From positions 124,001 to 188,000 of the forward strand of contig JADNRX010000007.1 in NCBI GenBank assembly GCA_015501595.1: a stretch of 64,000 nucleotides of DNA. The letters run 5' to 3'. A model generated the notes under the pieces. The model searched no databases. It had not been told where the DNA came from and saw only the letters and a program-made list of their open reading frames with translations. The translations under genes were made by a program, and so were the position numbers. The first letter of the stretch is position 1. Each line of letters begins with the position of its first letter. The DNA comes from Hymenopellis radicata. Taxonomy: Eukaryota > Basidiomycota > Agaricomycetes > Agaricales > Physalacriaceae. This document shows, in pieces, positions 32,801 to 44,926 of this stretch.

Positions 32801-35800
32801 GCTCGTCTCCGCCGGTGGCGCCGCCAAGATTAACGAGGATGGCTGAGCAGGTACGTACCTTTGTGTTATGCCGCTCATTCCTTGTGCTAACGACGACGTT
32901 AGTTTCTATTCAGCAAGTGAGAATACGATTAAACTCACGAAGCGAGAAGGTCCGCGAGTGTGCATTCGCATCATTGAGATCCTTGGGCGGAAGGAAACCC
33001 GCCACCTTTATGTAAGTGTTGATATCATTTACTTCACCCGACACTTACGACAGTACCCTAGAGATGGCGAGTCCCACACCACAAGTAGAAGCTCAATATC
33101 ATGTACGTACCTTGCTCATTCTCGTGGAAGTTCCGATAACAACATCCACTTGAAGATCTTTGGACCTGGCGTGCGTTCGTCGCGTGCTCTTGGAGGCGTC
33201 TGAACCGCCAGAGAGAAAGTTGAGTTCGAGATGAGAGGAACGTGGAGATTCCGGGGCGCAATTTTTGCGGCCTTACACATAGCAAGTGAGGAGAACATAA
33301 GCAAGTCCAGTTTTATTGGTGTCGATGTAGAAATTGCTGGTGTAGTAGGTATACAAGTCCTAGATACAAGCCTTCATCAGGCCAGTGAAATTGAACTTGA
33401 AGACTACGCACCATGGCCGTTTTGCGCTGAAGAGCTTCCCTAAGTCGTCGTAGGCGTCCTTGCCATCGATGACTGGCGCCGCGCTCATCGCAAGAGCGCT
33501 CGTGAAGTCTCGATATGTTCCTGAGGTGTATGAAATAACCATTAACCTGGACGCAAGTTCCGAACATACCAGAACACGCGGCTCACCCGTTACGTGCAGA
33601 ACAGGGTTCTCAACCCGTCGAGCTCGAAAAGCTAAACCACCGTGAGCCGAAAACCTTTACATATCTGTATATGAAAAGCTTACTGCAATGTTCACGTTAT
33701 ATTCAATCACCTCCAAGATGCCCGCATGGTCCGCGGTCAGCACAAAGAGAATTATCGGTGTCGTTGCCGGCGAAGCTCGGAGTCGCGTGTTGGAAGGTGG
33801 TGGTGAAAGTGCAAGTCATGACTCGGGCAACGCCGAGTGATCGGGCTCACTTGGACTTGCACCACCACCAAGTCGAGCTCGTTTTCTGTTTTTAATGGAT
33901 TTCACATACCCGACTCCTTGTGCGCGCTTGAAAACAATCGGGTTTTTCTCTACTACTGTTCAATTCACCATCCCGACGGTGCTAGGGGCCGGAAACGCGT
34001 CAAAACGCGTGCTATTCAACTTGGTGTTCGTTCCGCTCCTGTTAATACGACTACTGCTATCTATGACGAGCCTCTCTGGTGCCTTCCAAACTCAATCTTA
34101 TCGCGTCGGGACCGTCAGCCTGGGAACGTGGACGGCGCTGACGCGGCCTCACACACTTGCCTCCATCCCTCATGATCTTGTTTTGCCTGGACCTCATCTG
34201 TCTTGAGAATCCCGTGGCGGCGTTTATCGCTCATTTTAACACGCTCCTCGACGCAGATTATCCGCGGCATAATCATTCCAGAATAGGTCGAGCCCTGGAA
34301 TTCAGTTCTGGTCAGTGCATGCGACGCGGGATATATTGGACTTCCATTCGAGGGGCGTACCCCGTTTGTTTATCGGCATCGCAGACGCTTTTGAATAGGC
34401 TTTATTTGTGACAGCATGGATTCGAAGATTGCGCGGTCTGGTGATTTAAACGCCTGGAGCAAGTTCGCGCCGTGGAACCCTCCTTCGCTCAATTACGATT
34501 TCTTCGTTTACGTGGTGCTGTTACCATGTTCCAGAACGTGGATACGACAACCATCTGGATCCGCGAGCGTTGGCCTTGGGGAGTCTTTTCGTGTTGACGA
34601 AATCTCGATTTGGGACTTGTTGAATTTCAAGGTGTGTTCAACTTGTTGCTTCTACCTCGCATTGACGACCTGATACTTCTCCTAGCTGGGCTTGCAGCAT
34701 TACTCGAATCGCCGCCGCATCGTTCGGCTCCTTATGCTTTCAATTCAACGACATTCCAAACACCAACTTACGTGTGGCGCGAATTCCGACATTCCGCGAA
34801 TTCGGTTGACAAAGCCAAATGGATGGGCCTGGAAACAGAGACGTAATAGCCCTCGGATGACCACTGAATGGATGTCGTCAGATCTGGATCTCGCCCGAGA
34901 TAGATTCGGATATAAACCTGGACGAAATGGGTGTTCACCCATTTCATTCTTCCTTTCCCCCCACTCTCACTCGCCTGTCCCACCCACTACGACCACGATG
35001 TCGACGCCGTCAGTCGTCTCTTCGACGTCGTCTTGCCGCCCTCACCAGGATCGCGAGCTCGTCATCATGTCCGTCGGGTAGGTGTCTTCACTGTCCCGTC
35101 ATGTTCCAACTTGTGCTCATCGTATGGCGCGCTGTACAGGATGTCGGGACGTCGGGATTCGACTGTTTGATGACTCTCTCTGCCTCCTGCGGAATCGGCT
35201 CGTCACACTGGACGACTTCAACATGTTCGACTCCTTGGCTCTCAGCCCGCTCAACGACGACGGCCCTAGGTCACGGTATGTTGAACTTTCTTGTCGGACA
35301 TGTTGGTTGATTCAATGACTCACCGTCCCTTAGACCTACTTCGACTTTCCTTCAAGACTTTGATAGCTTCGTTCGTTGATTCAAGGTATGTTCGTATCAC
35401 TATCGTCTTAATTTTTCTTACAACTTGTTCTTAGACATGAACCTTGGATATGCCTTAGTCCGGGATTGCTAGGTTCGTTGACTGTGTCCTCTTATCGTCT
35501 ATATACTGACTTATTCTCCTAAAGACCTCGACTTTGACTACTTCAACCCTCCTTGGATCTCGGTCACTCCGTCACTCAATACGGGGTCGCTATCGCCCCA
35601 ATGTCACGAAGGTATGTTTGTCACCGCCTTCAGCGTACGTTCGAGATGCTCACCAACTACTCTCAGTCTTCCACCATCAACTTCTTCAACCTTCTTGAGT
35701 TCATCTAGTACCTGAAGCTACTACACCTTCGATCTTCGACGCCTTGAGCCCACCTTTCATCGAGGCCCTCGCGGCCGTAGACAGTTCTCCGTCATCAGGT

Positions 35801-36740
35801 AAGTTGTTCATCACCTCCATCATCGTCTTGTGTACTGATGAACATTTCAAAGGTCGACGTTGTCACTCTACTCCGGTTCGGCGACATCAAGGTAAATCCA
35901 TGGTCGTCGTCGTCGCGATGCTCACCAGCTGCTCAGAGTCATCGACCCTTGAACCTCTTCGAGTTGATCGACCTCAAGTCCAGCCTTCGGTTCTTTGACA
36001 CCGTCACCTCAAGCAAATCTGGTGCTTACCATCCTGTTTTCAGACTCGAACGTTGTCTTGCCAAAGAAGGCGGTAAGTTGTTAGCTTGAGCTTGTGTTCG
36101 TCAAGTACTCATCTTGCTTCTTGTCTAGTTCCTACTTTGAGTTCATTTCGTTTCCATCTGCTCTCGCCGGCGGTCTCTGTGGATGTGCAAGGACGCAATC
36201 CGCTCGGTAAGCATTCCATCTCAGTTTGTATGTCTACCTAACTGTTCCTTTCAGTCTGTTTGTGCGCTGCCCGCTCTCTCGGTAAGCCATATCGGTTACG
36301 GTTCGTTTTCTCTGTGTGGAACTGACCCTATTTACAGGACAACGGCGACTTGAACGACTCGGTAAGCGTGCGAGCTGCCTCTTGGTTTCCTTGTAAAGTA
36401 ACATTCTGCTCCCCTAGAACTGGCAAGATAGCTTGAGTACCACGGTAAGCGTCTTTGATACAGTACTTTGTTGATTCTGATGCTCGATGTCTAGATCGGC
36501 GGGGTTCAACATCAAATTTCGACTTGACGCGGCGAGTTATCGACGCGTTTTGGGAGCTCAGTGTTTGGACCATGGTAAGTGTTAACATCTTATACTTAGC
36601 TGAACTGCTTTTGACCGGCAGTTGAAGACAGGTCAAACTGGGTAACAATTTTGTTACCTCGGAGTTGAACTCGGTAACACTTTTGAAGGAAAACCAGTTT
36701 ATTTAGTTGATATATACAAAAAGGTAGGATACTGTTTACG
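29880..36740 (+). other. Intron-rich locus with repeated exon modules, unit 3
   Basis: Equivalent of 6381-13320. Hairpin introns recur, for example those starting at about 30558, 30952, 31391, 31963, 32230 and 32678, all with a GTACG donor. The 7393-equivalent exon carries a one-base change in phase compared with units 1 and 2. The part 34175-34650 is private to this unit. Later introns match unit 2. Stops in several joins suggest decay or non-coding use. Confidence 0.45.
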
Positions 36741-36956
36741 ACGTGGTCTACTGTGCTAACGAGACTGCAACAGATGTACAGTAATGTAGACTAAGTAAAT
36801 AGTTATGTAGTTCAAGTAAGGCTCAGGACACGACAGGAGCCGTAAGGCGAGAATGTCGCCGGTGACTCGTCGTGGGCAGGGTTGTCGCGTGAACGACATT
36901 GAGAATAGGACGTCGCAGAAGGACAAAGGTGTGGAAGTCGGGCGAAGGAGAGCGCA

Positions 36957-37283
36957 ATGGGTGTCGGCGGCGTCGCGGTAAGAGATCGCGTCCCAGCGCG
37001 CGCGATGAGAGCGCCGGGTAGGAAGCTCCCTCCTCAAAGTCGACCCTCCTCAACGTCGCGACCCCCCAGAGGCAAGCACCCTCCTCAACGTCGCATCCCC
37101 CGAGCTCTCCGCCTCATCCCACGGGAGACCATCCTCGGAAGAGCACTCCTCTCTTCTCAAGCCAGCATCCTCCTCGCGAGCACCCTCCTCAAGAGCCCAC
37201 GCTCCACAAGACCACCTCCCTCCTCAGAGTGTCCTGGCCCCGAGTAAGAGGATACTGCGCCAAGTTGAGGCGGCGTCCAGCGA
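36957..37283 (+). repeat. C-rich tail of unit 3
   Basis: Same Pro/Ser-rich coding-like DNA as 25034-25359; a single extra C in the run at about 37063 shifts the frame, so the chimeric open frame of unit 2 is not kept. Confidence 0.5.
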
Positions 37284-37843
37284 CGTGGAGGTGGACGAGT
37301 ACGGGGTGCCAGTGTTTAAACGGGGTAGAGACTCGTTGGCGTGAGATGGGCTGCCAGAGGACGAGGCTGTCGGTGAGGAGGGAGTAGTTGGAGGTTGACT
37401 GCCAATAGGCTCGTCATTCTCAATCGGAGTAGCATCCTCGTTACTGTCGTCGTCGCAAAGGGTCTTCATAGGTTCCGGAACATCAACCGCGCTAGGCGAC
37501 TCTGGCGGACTAGGTAGTCCATTCGACGTTGGCGGAGAAGACTGCAGCAAGACCACTGGGACTGCAGGCGGCGACTGATTGGCTGCCAAGTTGAAGGCTT
37601 CCTTTCCCCAAGAGTCGTAGCCAATAATACCGACAACATTCGTGGCAGGCGCTGTCGGCGGCGGTGACGCACTGGGCGTCAGCCGCGATATTGAAACGCT
37701 TCGCGAATGCGACTGCGACTGCCTCTTGGACTACAGCGCTACGGTCAGCGACGAGCTCGAACAGAGCCACGAATGAGGGCTCGTACCCTGTACGCCTGGT
37801 AAGGCACTGCCGCTGGCTGGGGACTCTCTGGCCCATCCGACAT
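37284..37843 (-). pseudogene. Truncated FYVE gene, 5' part only (unit 4)
   Basis: Apparently identical to the unit 3 copy over the frames compared; start codon at 37843; no FYVE finger. Confidence 0.8.
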
Positions 37844-38068
37844 TGGTGACGGATGCTGTGATCGACGTCGACAAATTATGCGCGGCAGGCGTCTAGAACG
37901 TCGAAGAGACGGGTTTGCACGCCAGGCGGGGCCAAGACGGCGGCACGCAACGTGATGGTGTGATAGTAAGGGCGCGTCGCCGGAAATGGCAATCAACTCT
38001 TCTCCACATCAACGAGTCATGTCCGGGCAAACAATAGCACGCCGCCGCAATCAGCTCTTCTCCACATC

Positions 38069-38802
38069 ATGTCCGGCAAGCAACTGAGCAATGGCACTCT
38101 CAGTCTTCGGTTTATGCAGAATGCACAACGAAAACAGAAACTGGAAGAGGTAAGGCAGAGGTCAAAGACGCCGAGGAATGGTCGATACCCAAGGAAATTC
38201 AGGATTCTTGGAAAAAGTCAACAGAATCGTTAGTCTTGTTGACAGTCGCCCTCATATCTTTGTTGACGCGGTATTAGTGAATCAGTCACCTACGAACACT
38301 CATATCTGCCTTTCATCTTTTCCGAAGATGCTGAACCAAAACGAAGGCGCGTCTTCAAAAAAGGCGTCGAAGTAACGGTTAGCATCTGCTGCTCCAATTC
38401 CAATCCTTTGACCTGACTCTGCTACAGAAAGATACACCTACTATTGAAGACGCGCCACCCGCCGAACCTCAGCCTGAGGAACCCGAACCGGAGCCCAAGC
38501 CTGTGGCGGTACCCACAAAGTTGACCTCTCTCAGCTCTGTTCTCTCGCCAAAAGCGAAAAAGGTTAAAGACCCTTCTAAATCTGCGAGACAATCTCTCTT
38601 CGAGCCATCCAACGTCGGTGCCGACCTAAGAGCCACTCCCTCCGCTCAGAAAGGCTTCATGCAGCCTGCAGGCGTTGACGATCCGACCGAAGCTTCAGGT
38701 GACTCTGATATCCTTATGGGCACGCGCCAAAAGAAGCGGCATAATGACGAAGGATCGTCAAAGACTGCACCTCGGAAGAAGAAGAGGAAGAGCGAAACTT
38801 AG
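38069..38802 (+). pseudogene. MPP6 copy with frameshift (unit 4)
   Basis: Same 10-base exon 1 deletion (near 38150) and intact last exon as units 2 and 3. Confidence 0.8.
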
Positions 38803-38878
38803 AATAGTAGGTGCGTGTAGGCTTTTGTGACTGACTATGCATGACCCGCCAACATAGATATGCTGCCTGGACAGCAAA

Positions 38879-39061
38879 TTACGTGTTCATCTCCTTGAAC
38901 CTGTACTCGCAATGCTGGTCATTCATCGGATGGCCCATGATTCTCTTGTAGATGTACAAATATACCCAGCACGATCTTTTCTTCTCATCATCATGGACGA
39001 TCTCAGATAAATGAATGTTCATGGTATACACGTGCTGGTGCCTGCAGTTGAGCGCTGACAT
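38879..39061 (-). pseudogene. 3' end of unidentified minus-strand gene (unit 4)
   Basis: Same 60-codon frame, cut on its 5' side by the LINE. Confidence 0.4.
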
Positions 39062-39067
39062 GAATCC

Positions 39068-39860
39068 AGGCAGACGAGATTCCTTTCAAGCGGGAGGAAA
39101 AATACGTCGGCGTAGTTGAATCCTTACAACGCGCATCACAGTTCCTGGAAGGGTGATCTCGACGCGATGATATCCTCCTATTCGTTTCCTTCCACGCCTG
39201 TACGCGCCCTACCTCTCATCCACACGCTTTCTAGGGATGCTGTGGACCACATCATCAGATCAATCAAACGCGCCCAACATGCGACCCATGATGCAAAACT
39301 TCACGCGTCTATATCATTGTATCTTCTACTAGTACATGGCCGCCTCGAGCCACAAGAGGATGGACCTTCAAAACAGATTTCCTCCTGCCTCAGACATTAT
39401 CTCTCCGAGCCTCGAGGTCTCAATCCCAGACCATCGTTTCGCGATGACGAGGATCCTGCTCGGCGCTCACAACTTGCACGGCGTACATTCCGAAAGTCCG
39501 CAGGCGTCAATTGCTCTACAACAATGCCGAATGTGCCACGACCACCTGGAGACGGCGGAACATATGCTGCTCCAATGTGTCGCTGATAACGAGACCATCG
39601 ACATTCGTCGGGAGTTCTTTCAGCGCTTGACCCTCGTCATGCGCAAGGTCCATTCCCGCAATTTTAACTGATGCGCCGCGTTGGAGGGCCACGCCGGTGG
39701 TTGCTCGTTGGATCTATCACACAACACGGAGATGGAAGGCCTTGTCATTGTTGCCCTGTGAGGTTCAAGCAGAGATGGCGCGCCATCTGGATGACAACGC
39801 AACGAGGAGTGATGAGACTGCTATAATTTTTTGCTTACTGTTTCCAATGTATAGCCTGCC
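39068..39860 (+). mobile_element. LINE 3' fragment (unit 4)
   Basis: Same truncated LINE end with zinc knuckle. Single-base differences from unit 3 appear near 39835 and 39860 (an extra T and a missing T). Confidence 0.75.
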
Positions 39861-41262
39861 TCGAGGGTACCCTAGCTTCAATACTACTACTACAAATTAT
39901 AATACAAGAAACCTCCGACTTTAAAGCCCTCTGTACAGCCTCCAACTCGAAGAAACTGAGGTCCTTCTTCATCGACGATTTGCCCATGTCACGGCCGATG
40001 AGGTGTCCCGGGTGTGCGAAATTGAAGATATACATGGCTAGCACGACCATGGCTCCGTCAAGAACATCTACACATCATAAGCCATTTGCGGGAATTGTCG
40101 AAGAACTGGCTTACTAAAGTACACCTCCGTGTTGATGACACGTCCATTCCACCCATCGGCTAATTCGATGGTACGGTAGATAGCACTGTATGAAAATAGG
40201 TGAGTCCACTGTTTAAATCCATGCATGGACAAGGACAGACGCACCGAATGACCAAGCACAGGATATTGAAAAACAATCCAGCGAGCATGTTCTTGATTCT
40301 GACGTCCATCTTCCCGCGAAAGTCAGCATTTGTCAGTGTAGTCTGACTCTGGCTCCGAGCAGGTTCGGGGCCACGGACAGGTCTGCGATGGAGTAGCGCC
40401 ACAGGAATTCCGCTGACAAAATCGAGTAGAGCACAATTATGACTGCGAGCGTAGTCAGTCTCGGAGTTCTCTTGAAGCGAAATCTCACCGAGCTGAAGGA
40501 TAATACCACCAAGCATGATGTTCGCACCCAGATTTACACGATTCAGATTCTTAGCAGTGGCCGCAATCCCTCCTCCGGTGCCCTGAATAACAAGGGAGAT
40601 AATATCCTGTGATCATCATCGACGATCAGACGCGTTGTAGGGTCATTCAGAACGTGACATACACAGCCCAGGAAGACACGGGAGTCTAAGCGAGAAACCA
40701 CGGATAAGCAGCCGGCGCAGCGTGAATCGGACTCTGTTGCCACTCACAGTTGCGAGGCCCCAGACGGCTGTACATCGGTCCTAGGATGCGGATGATGGCG
40801 CCCATTATTATGAAGTTGGCAGCAACCAGAGGTGTCGGGCCAATGATGGTGCAGATGATTCTTCAACGCAAACAGAATGGTAGTTGATCGTCTGAAAAGA
40901 AGAAGATGCTCACTGGATCATGTAGGGGTCTTGCAGACTAGGTGAGAAGCTAGACCATAGGCGTCCGCTCCAGCCGAGCACCTCTAGACATCCAGATAGA
41001 AGAATAGTTGGTATGGTCCACCACATGCGGTAGTGCAGGCATTGCCATAGGTGAAGCACTTGATCACCGAAAGGTCAGCGTCAATCTGGGTGGAAAGAAC
41101 TTGAAGGGGAGAAAACTAACGCGTAGAAATGGCGAAAATAAGAACAAAGACAGCGCTAACTTGACGGCTGGGAACGTAGTCCCCATATGCCGATTTTACC
41201 GACGTGTCCGCAAGAATTTGGGTAACTGCGCCACATGAGCCTTTGATAACCCAATGTCATGA
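39835..41262 (-). CDS. RTA1-like membrane protein, the only copy in the array with its 5' half
   Basis: Seven-helix RTA1 family protein; yeast members (Rta1, Rsb1) are linked to sterol and sphingoid-base stress and lipid movement across the plasma membrane, so the role here is inferred. Exons from the 5' side: a segment ending YGDYVPSRQVSAVFVLIFAIST, an exon with MWWTIP and LGWSGRLW, one with ICTIIGPTPLVAANF, one with the GTGGGIAA motif and ANIMLGG, one with IVLYSIL, then YRTIELADGWNGR and the last helix. The start is uncertain: the upstream ATG (41260-41262, MSLSNC) is followed by a stop unless a short intron is removed. Compared with units 1-3 it has one G missing near 40390, which shifts the frame, and one extra T/A near 39922 that abolishes the usual stop and extends the frame to 39835. 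Both are at short homopolymers, so sequencing error is possible. Confidence 0.65.
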
Positions 41263-42229
41263 TGAAGATGGATCACAGTTGGAAAGGGACATCCTCCTGC
41301 CGTAGAAGGGAAGAAATCAAGAAGAGAAAAGACAAAGATGCAGGTGAGAATGAAGATAGAGACCGGCACGTCCTACTATTTAACTCTATTTAACAGCTGC
41401 ACGACGGATTTGATGTTCCATCATTTCGTGGTATTGTGCAGGTTGGGTTAACGTAAGGGGTACCACTGATAGGAGCTGAGAGCATCGCCTCAATTCAAAA
41501 TTGAAGGTTTAGTCAGCTAGTTGTAAGGCTGTTCAGATATGACCGTCGATGTCCGTGTGTATGAGAAGAAGTACCAAGCTTCTGAGTGGAAAGACGCGCC
41601 ATAGAGGAGACTGGCGTGAACGAGACCAAGATATCACCACCTCGCATTCAAGACATTCATATAAAGTAGAGTTGGCCGAAACGACAAGGAAAGAGTGTAC
41701 GTGCAGCTGAACGTGCTGAGATAGACACTGTGGAGTCGCGCCATTGAGTCGATTTGTAGGCGCACATTGGGTCTTCCTGTCATGACAACCGCAGGCAGAC
41801 GAGGGTACGTTTCGGATGGCAGTTCCTGAAGAAAAGGTGGCTTGGGTTACGTACGTCACGAGTTGTGCACATAGACCATGTTAGCGCGTTCAACTGCCTC
41901 GCTGGAGGTCTACGCCACCCCAGTTATGAATTTGCAGCAGCTCGGATGCCAATGCAGCCGTTGAGCCAAGAACCGAAGGCCTCCGAAGGATGTCCGGACG
42001 AAGGAGACTCGAAGGAGGAAACCTGAGGTGGGCTCGAAGGAATGCAAATCCTTCCCGGATAGCTAGGCTTGAGCTTGAAATCCAAAACCTCGACAACCAA
42101 AGCTCCCAAGTGAAGCGGTCAACGAAGAAGGAAGAACCGGTTGAGAACGGGCCGCAGTGACAAAGAGATCACGTGCCGACGCGATCTCTTGTTGATGGCA
42201 GTCACAGAACTCTCAACCGTCCCGCCGTC
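41263..42229. other. Intergenic region
   Basis: About 970 bp between the divergent RTA1 and CDC45 genes. Open frames on the minus strand (41533-41859, 41890-42109) show no recognisable domain and no convincing exon structure. Nothing else was identified. Confidence 0.4.
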
Positions 42230-44572
42230 ATGGTTTTTATTCCGCCACCTCAGCTCGCGACTGCAACGCGCCAGTCGTACGGTGATGCCTACAATTCTAT
42301 CCTCACTGCCCACCGACGGTCTCCATTAACCTCCGCGTCGTCGGTCGTCATGCTCGTTGCTCCCGACGTCGACGCACTCTGTGCCGCCAGGATGCTCGCG
42401 GCTCTCTTCAAGCAGGACGACGTTCTATACCGCATAATACCCGTGTCTGGTATCTCGGAGCTGCATATCGTCAGAGACGACTTGATGACAATACCAGAGG
42501 TGCGTCCGTTAAACAAACTAATGTTTTGGAATTTATTGAATTTGTTTTTCTATAGCTGCACACATTAATACTATTAAATATGGGGGCATTCAAGACCTAC
42601 CTTCGGACGAATGGTTCGGTGGCTTGATACACAAATGACGGTGCATGTCATCGATTCTGCTCGGCCGCAAAACTTGTCCAGTTTATTTGGCGGTGGGGAG
42701 AATGGAGATCGTATCGTGGTTTGGGACGACGGCGACGCAGACCGCCTGAAGGACGAACAGAAGCCTGGGAGGCAATGATGGTGCGTATCCATTTTAGACT
42801 ACTTTACCATTGTTCTAAACGCGCTTCCAGTTTGACCCGGAACCAGATTCAGACGAAGACTCGGATGACGACCTGCCTGAAGATGATGACGAGGAAGACG
42901 ACTATGAATCTGAGGCTGGCCATCTCGGAAGCGGCGGTCGATAGGCGATGGAAACGAGAGTGGCAAGCGGCGGCGGACGAATGATGAGGTGTGTCAATCT
43001 CTGTGCACCTTTACACTCAGTTCTTAACGTGCAACAGCGAATACCACGCATGTCGCGCGACGAACGTGATGAATATGCTCGCTGTCTAGGCAAATACTAC
43101 ATGGCTGGAACATGGCATGGCCAGGGCGCGGCTGCCACCATTTACATCCTCGCCACCGTCCTAGAACGCGTCGATAACGACCTCCTCTGGCTAGCCATCC
43201 TCGGATTAACATACCAATACACGACTGCACGAATATCACGCGCGAAGTACGACATCTTCCATTCTGTATATAATGACGAAGTAGCTCGACTCAATCCTCC
43301 CCCTCCTACTGGCGACAAAGCCCTCATATCCCTAAATCCGATGACGCGAGTATCAGAGCCACCGATGAACTCCGCTTCATGCTCTTCCGACACTGGACCT
43401 TATACGACGCAATGTTTCACTCTAGCTACGTGGCGAGCAAACTCGGTATATGGCAGGACAAGGGTCGAAAGAAGCTCACTGGTTTGCTCGCCAAGATGGG
43501 GTTCTCAATACCGCAGACTCAGCAGCCGTACCCTCACATGGACATGGACCTGAAAAAGGTGTTGGTCCAGAAACTGAATGACATTGCTCCAGAGTATGGC
43601 ATGGTGGAACTCTCATATCCCTCCTTTATGCGATGTTTTGGTTACCGTTCACAGCCTTTGTCGGCTGCTGACGCCGTCGAGGGGATCGGCGCGTTATTAG
43701 ACGTGGCCAGTGGGGTACGAATGGAAATTGAGGTCGAGGGTGCGCGGAATGGTGGTGAGTGGTTCGGGGGCGGCAAGTTGTGGGAAGCACCGTCAGCAGC
43801 ACGGGAGAGCAAGCGGAGAAGAGATGATGAGCGAGAGAACGTGCCGCCTGGTGGCGAGGGAGCGCAGGCTGCGAAACCCAAGACTTTTGAGGAGGGTGAT
43901 GATGAGCCGGATAAGTCAGAGGTCAAGTGGTGGGTGCAGAACTTTTGGATGGCATATGATGCTCTGGTTGAGTGAGCGCCTTCTTCTTTTAGCGCGTCTA
44001 TCAACTCATGTTGTCTGTAGCATCGGTCCTTTACGACAGGCGCTTAACCTCTCAATGTCGCTACATCGTGCCATCATACGGCAAGGCACATCGATTATCG
44101 ATAAGCGCGATATACGCCCTATGCGAAGCCATCACGTCGTTGTTCTATCTCAAGGTCCCGATCTGAACCTTTTCGCACACCCGGGTGTTCTGTCGCGGCT
44201 TGCGTTGTGGCTCGTCGACGCGCTCCGAGATCGAATGACCGGGTCCAACCTTGGGCGCAAATCCAAACGCAAGTGTTTGCCCTTCGTGGTGGCCTGCTTG
44301 AACGAGAGCCGGGGATCGTATATGGTCGTCGGTGTCACAGCTGCTTTGAATTTCGGAGACGTGCGAAAAAAGTGGGTTTCCGTTTTCCTTTGAGTTGCGT
44401 AACGTGTACTGATTGAGTGTCCAGCGAGTTTGCGCTGCAGTTTCTTGATGCTAAAGAGCGATGCAATGCAAGAATACGGCATGGGTCATTTGATACTAGT
44501 GTTCTAGAGATTGACCAGCACGATCTGAAGCTTTTCCTGGACACGTTATGTGAAGGACCGGTCGATGCTTAG
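42230..44572 (+). CDS. CDC45: CDC45 replication initiation factor, with five single-base frame breaks
   Basis: CDC45 joins MCM2-7 and GINS to form the CMG replicative helicase. Exon 1 (42230-42499) begins MVFIPPP and contains the family signature [18 protein letters not shown]; later exons hold an acidic loop (near 42840-42910), the helical region with [32 protein letters not shown], and a C-terminal part with [15 protein letters not shown] and a conserved end. Introns: 42500-42555, 42780-42830 (approximate), 42989-43037 (donor GTGTGT), 43972-44020 and 44372-44424. Matching to the family needs one added base at about 42580, 42624, 42761, 42942 and 43338; all five are single-base losses within 0.8 kb. 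CDC45 is essential, so either this stretch has assembly deletions or a good copy lies elsewhere. Convergent with the CoA transferase gene. Confidence 0.8.
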
Positions 44573-44926
44573 ATGGGTTTCCACATATTTATCCTCTTCA
44601 TCTATTTTAACGCTCTCTGTCCATTACCTGTTGTAACAATGTATACAAGTGGAGTTGACAATAGTCATCTTGCTAGTGCTGTTGACCGGAATCTTCGAAT
44701 TACACTGAGATCAGCACTGGTTCGATATCGATGCGCCAAACTTGTGGTTGGGCCATACAGCAGCAGCGAATGGTATGACAGGCACTTCCTGGTTCACACA
44801 CCAGGCCTCGGAAACATTAGGCGCGCAGGTGCCAGGCCTTTCAACGGGTACATTGTACCGTTATAGTTGTTTCTGCCACGAGTAGTATAGTTATTTTACA
44901 TTGGTGGTGCTAACTGCTACATGCGT
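44573..44926. other. Intergenic region between convergent genes
   Basis: About 350 bp holding the 3' untranslated ends of CDC45 and the CoA transferase gene. No further feature was seen. Confidence 0.4.

Larger units (their letters stand above)
25360..37283. repeat. Tandem array unit 3 (about 11.92 kb)
   Basis: Third direct copy. From about 25.3 to 28.6 kb it matches unit 4 at an offset of 11924 bp, and unit 2 from 23.9 kb onward matches the end of unit 3 at nearly the same offset (11923), with almost no visible differences. Its middle (31.4-34.2 kb) resembles unit 1 more than unit 2, and 34.18-34.65 kb is private. The unit is thus a mosaic. Confidence 0.9.
37284..40705. repeat. Tandem array unit 4, partial, leading into unique DNA
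   Basis: Contains the truncated FYVE copy, promoter, MPP6 copy, minus-strand gene end, LINE and RTA1. At the point where units 1-3 switch to array DNA (about 40705) this unit continues into the rest of RTA1 and then unique sequence. It is therefore the right edge of the array and shows the ancestral order around RTA1. Confidence 0.9.

Noticed and set aside
2037..40705. CRISPR array, ribosomal DNA array or telomeric repeat
   Set aside because: Units are nearly 12 kb, contain protein-gene fragments and no rRNA-like or short direct repeat-spacer structure.
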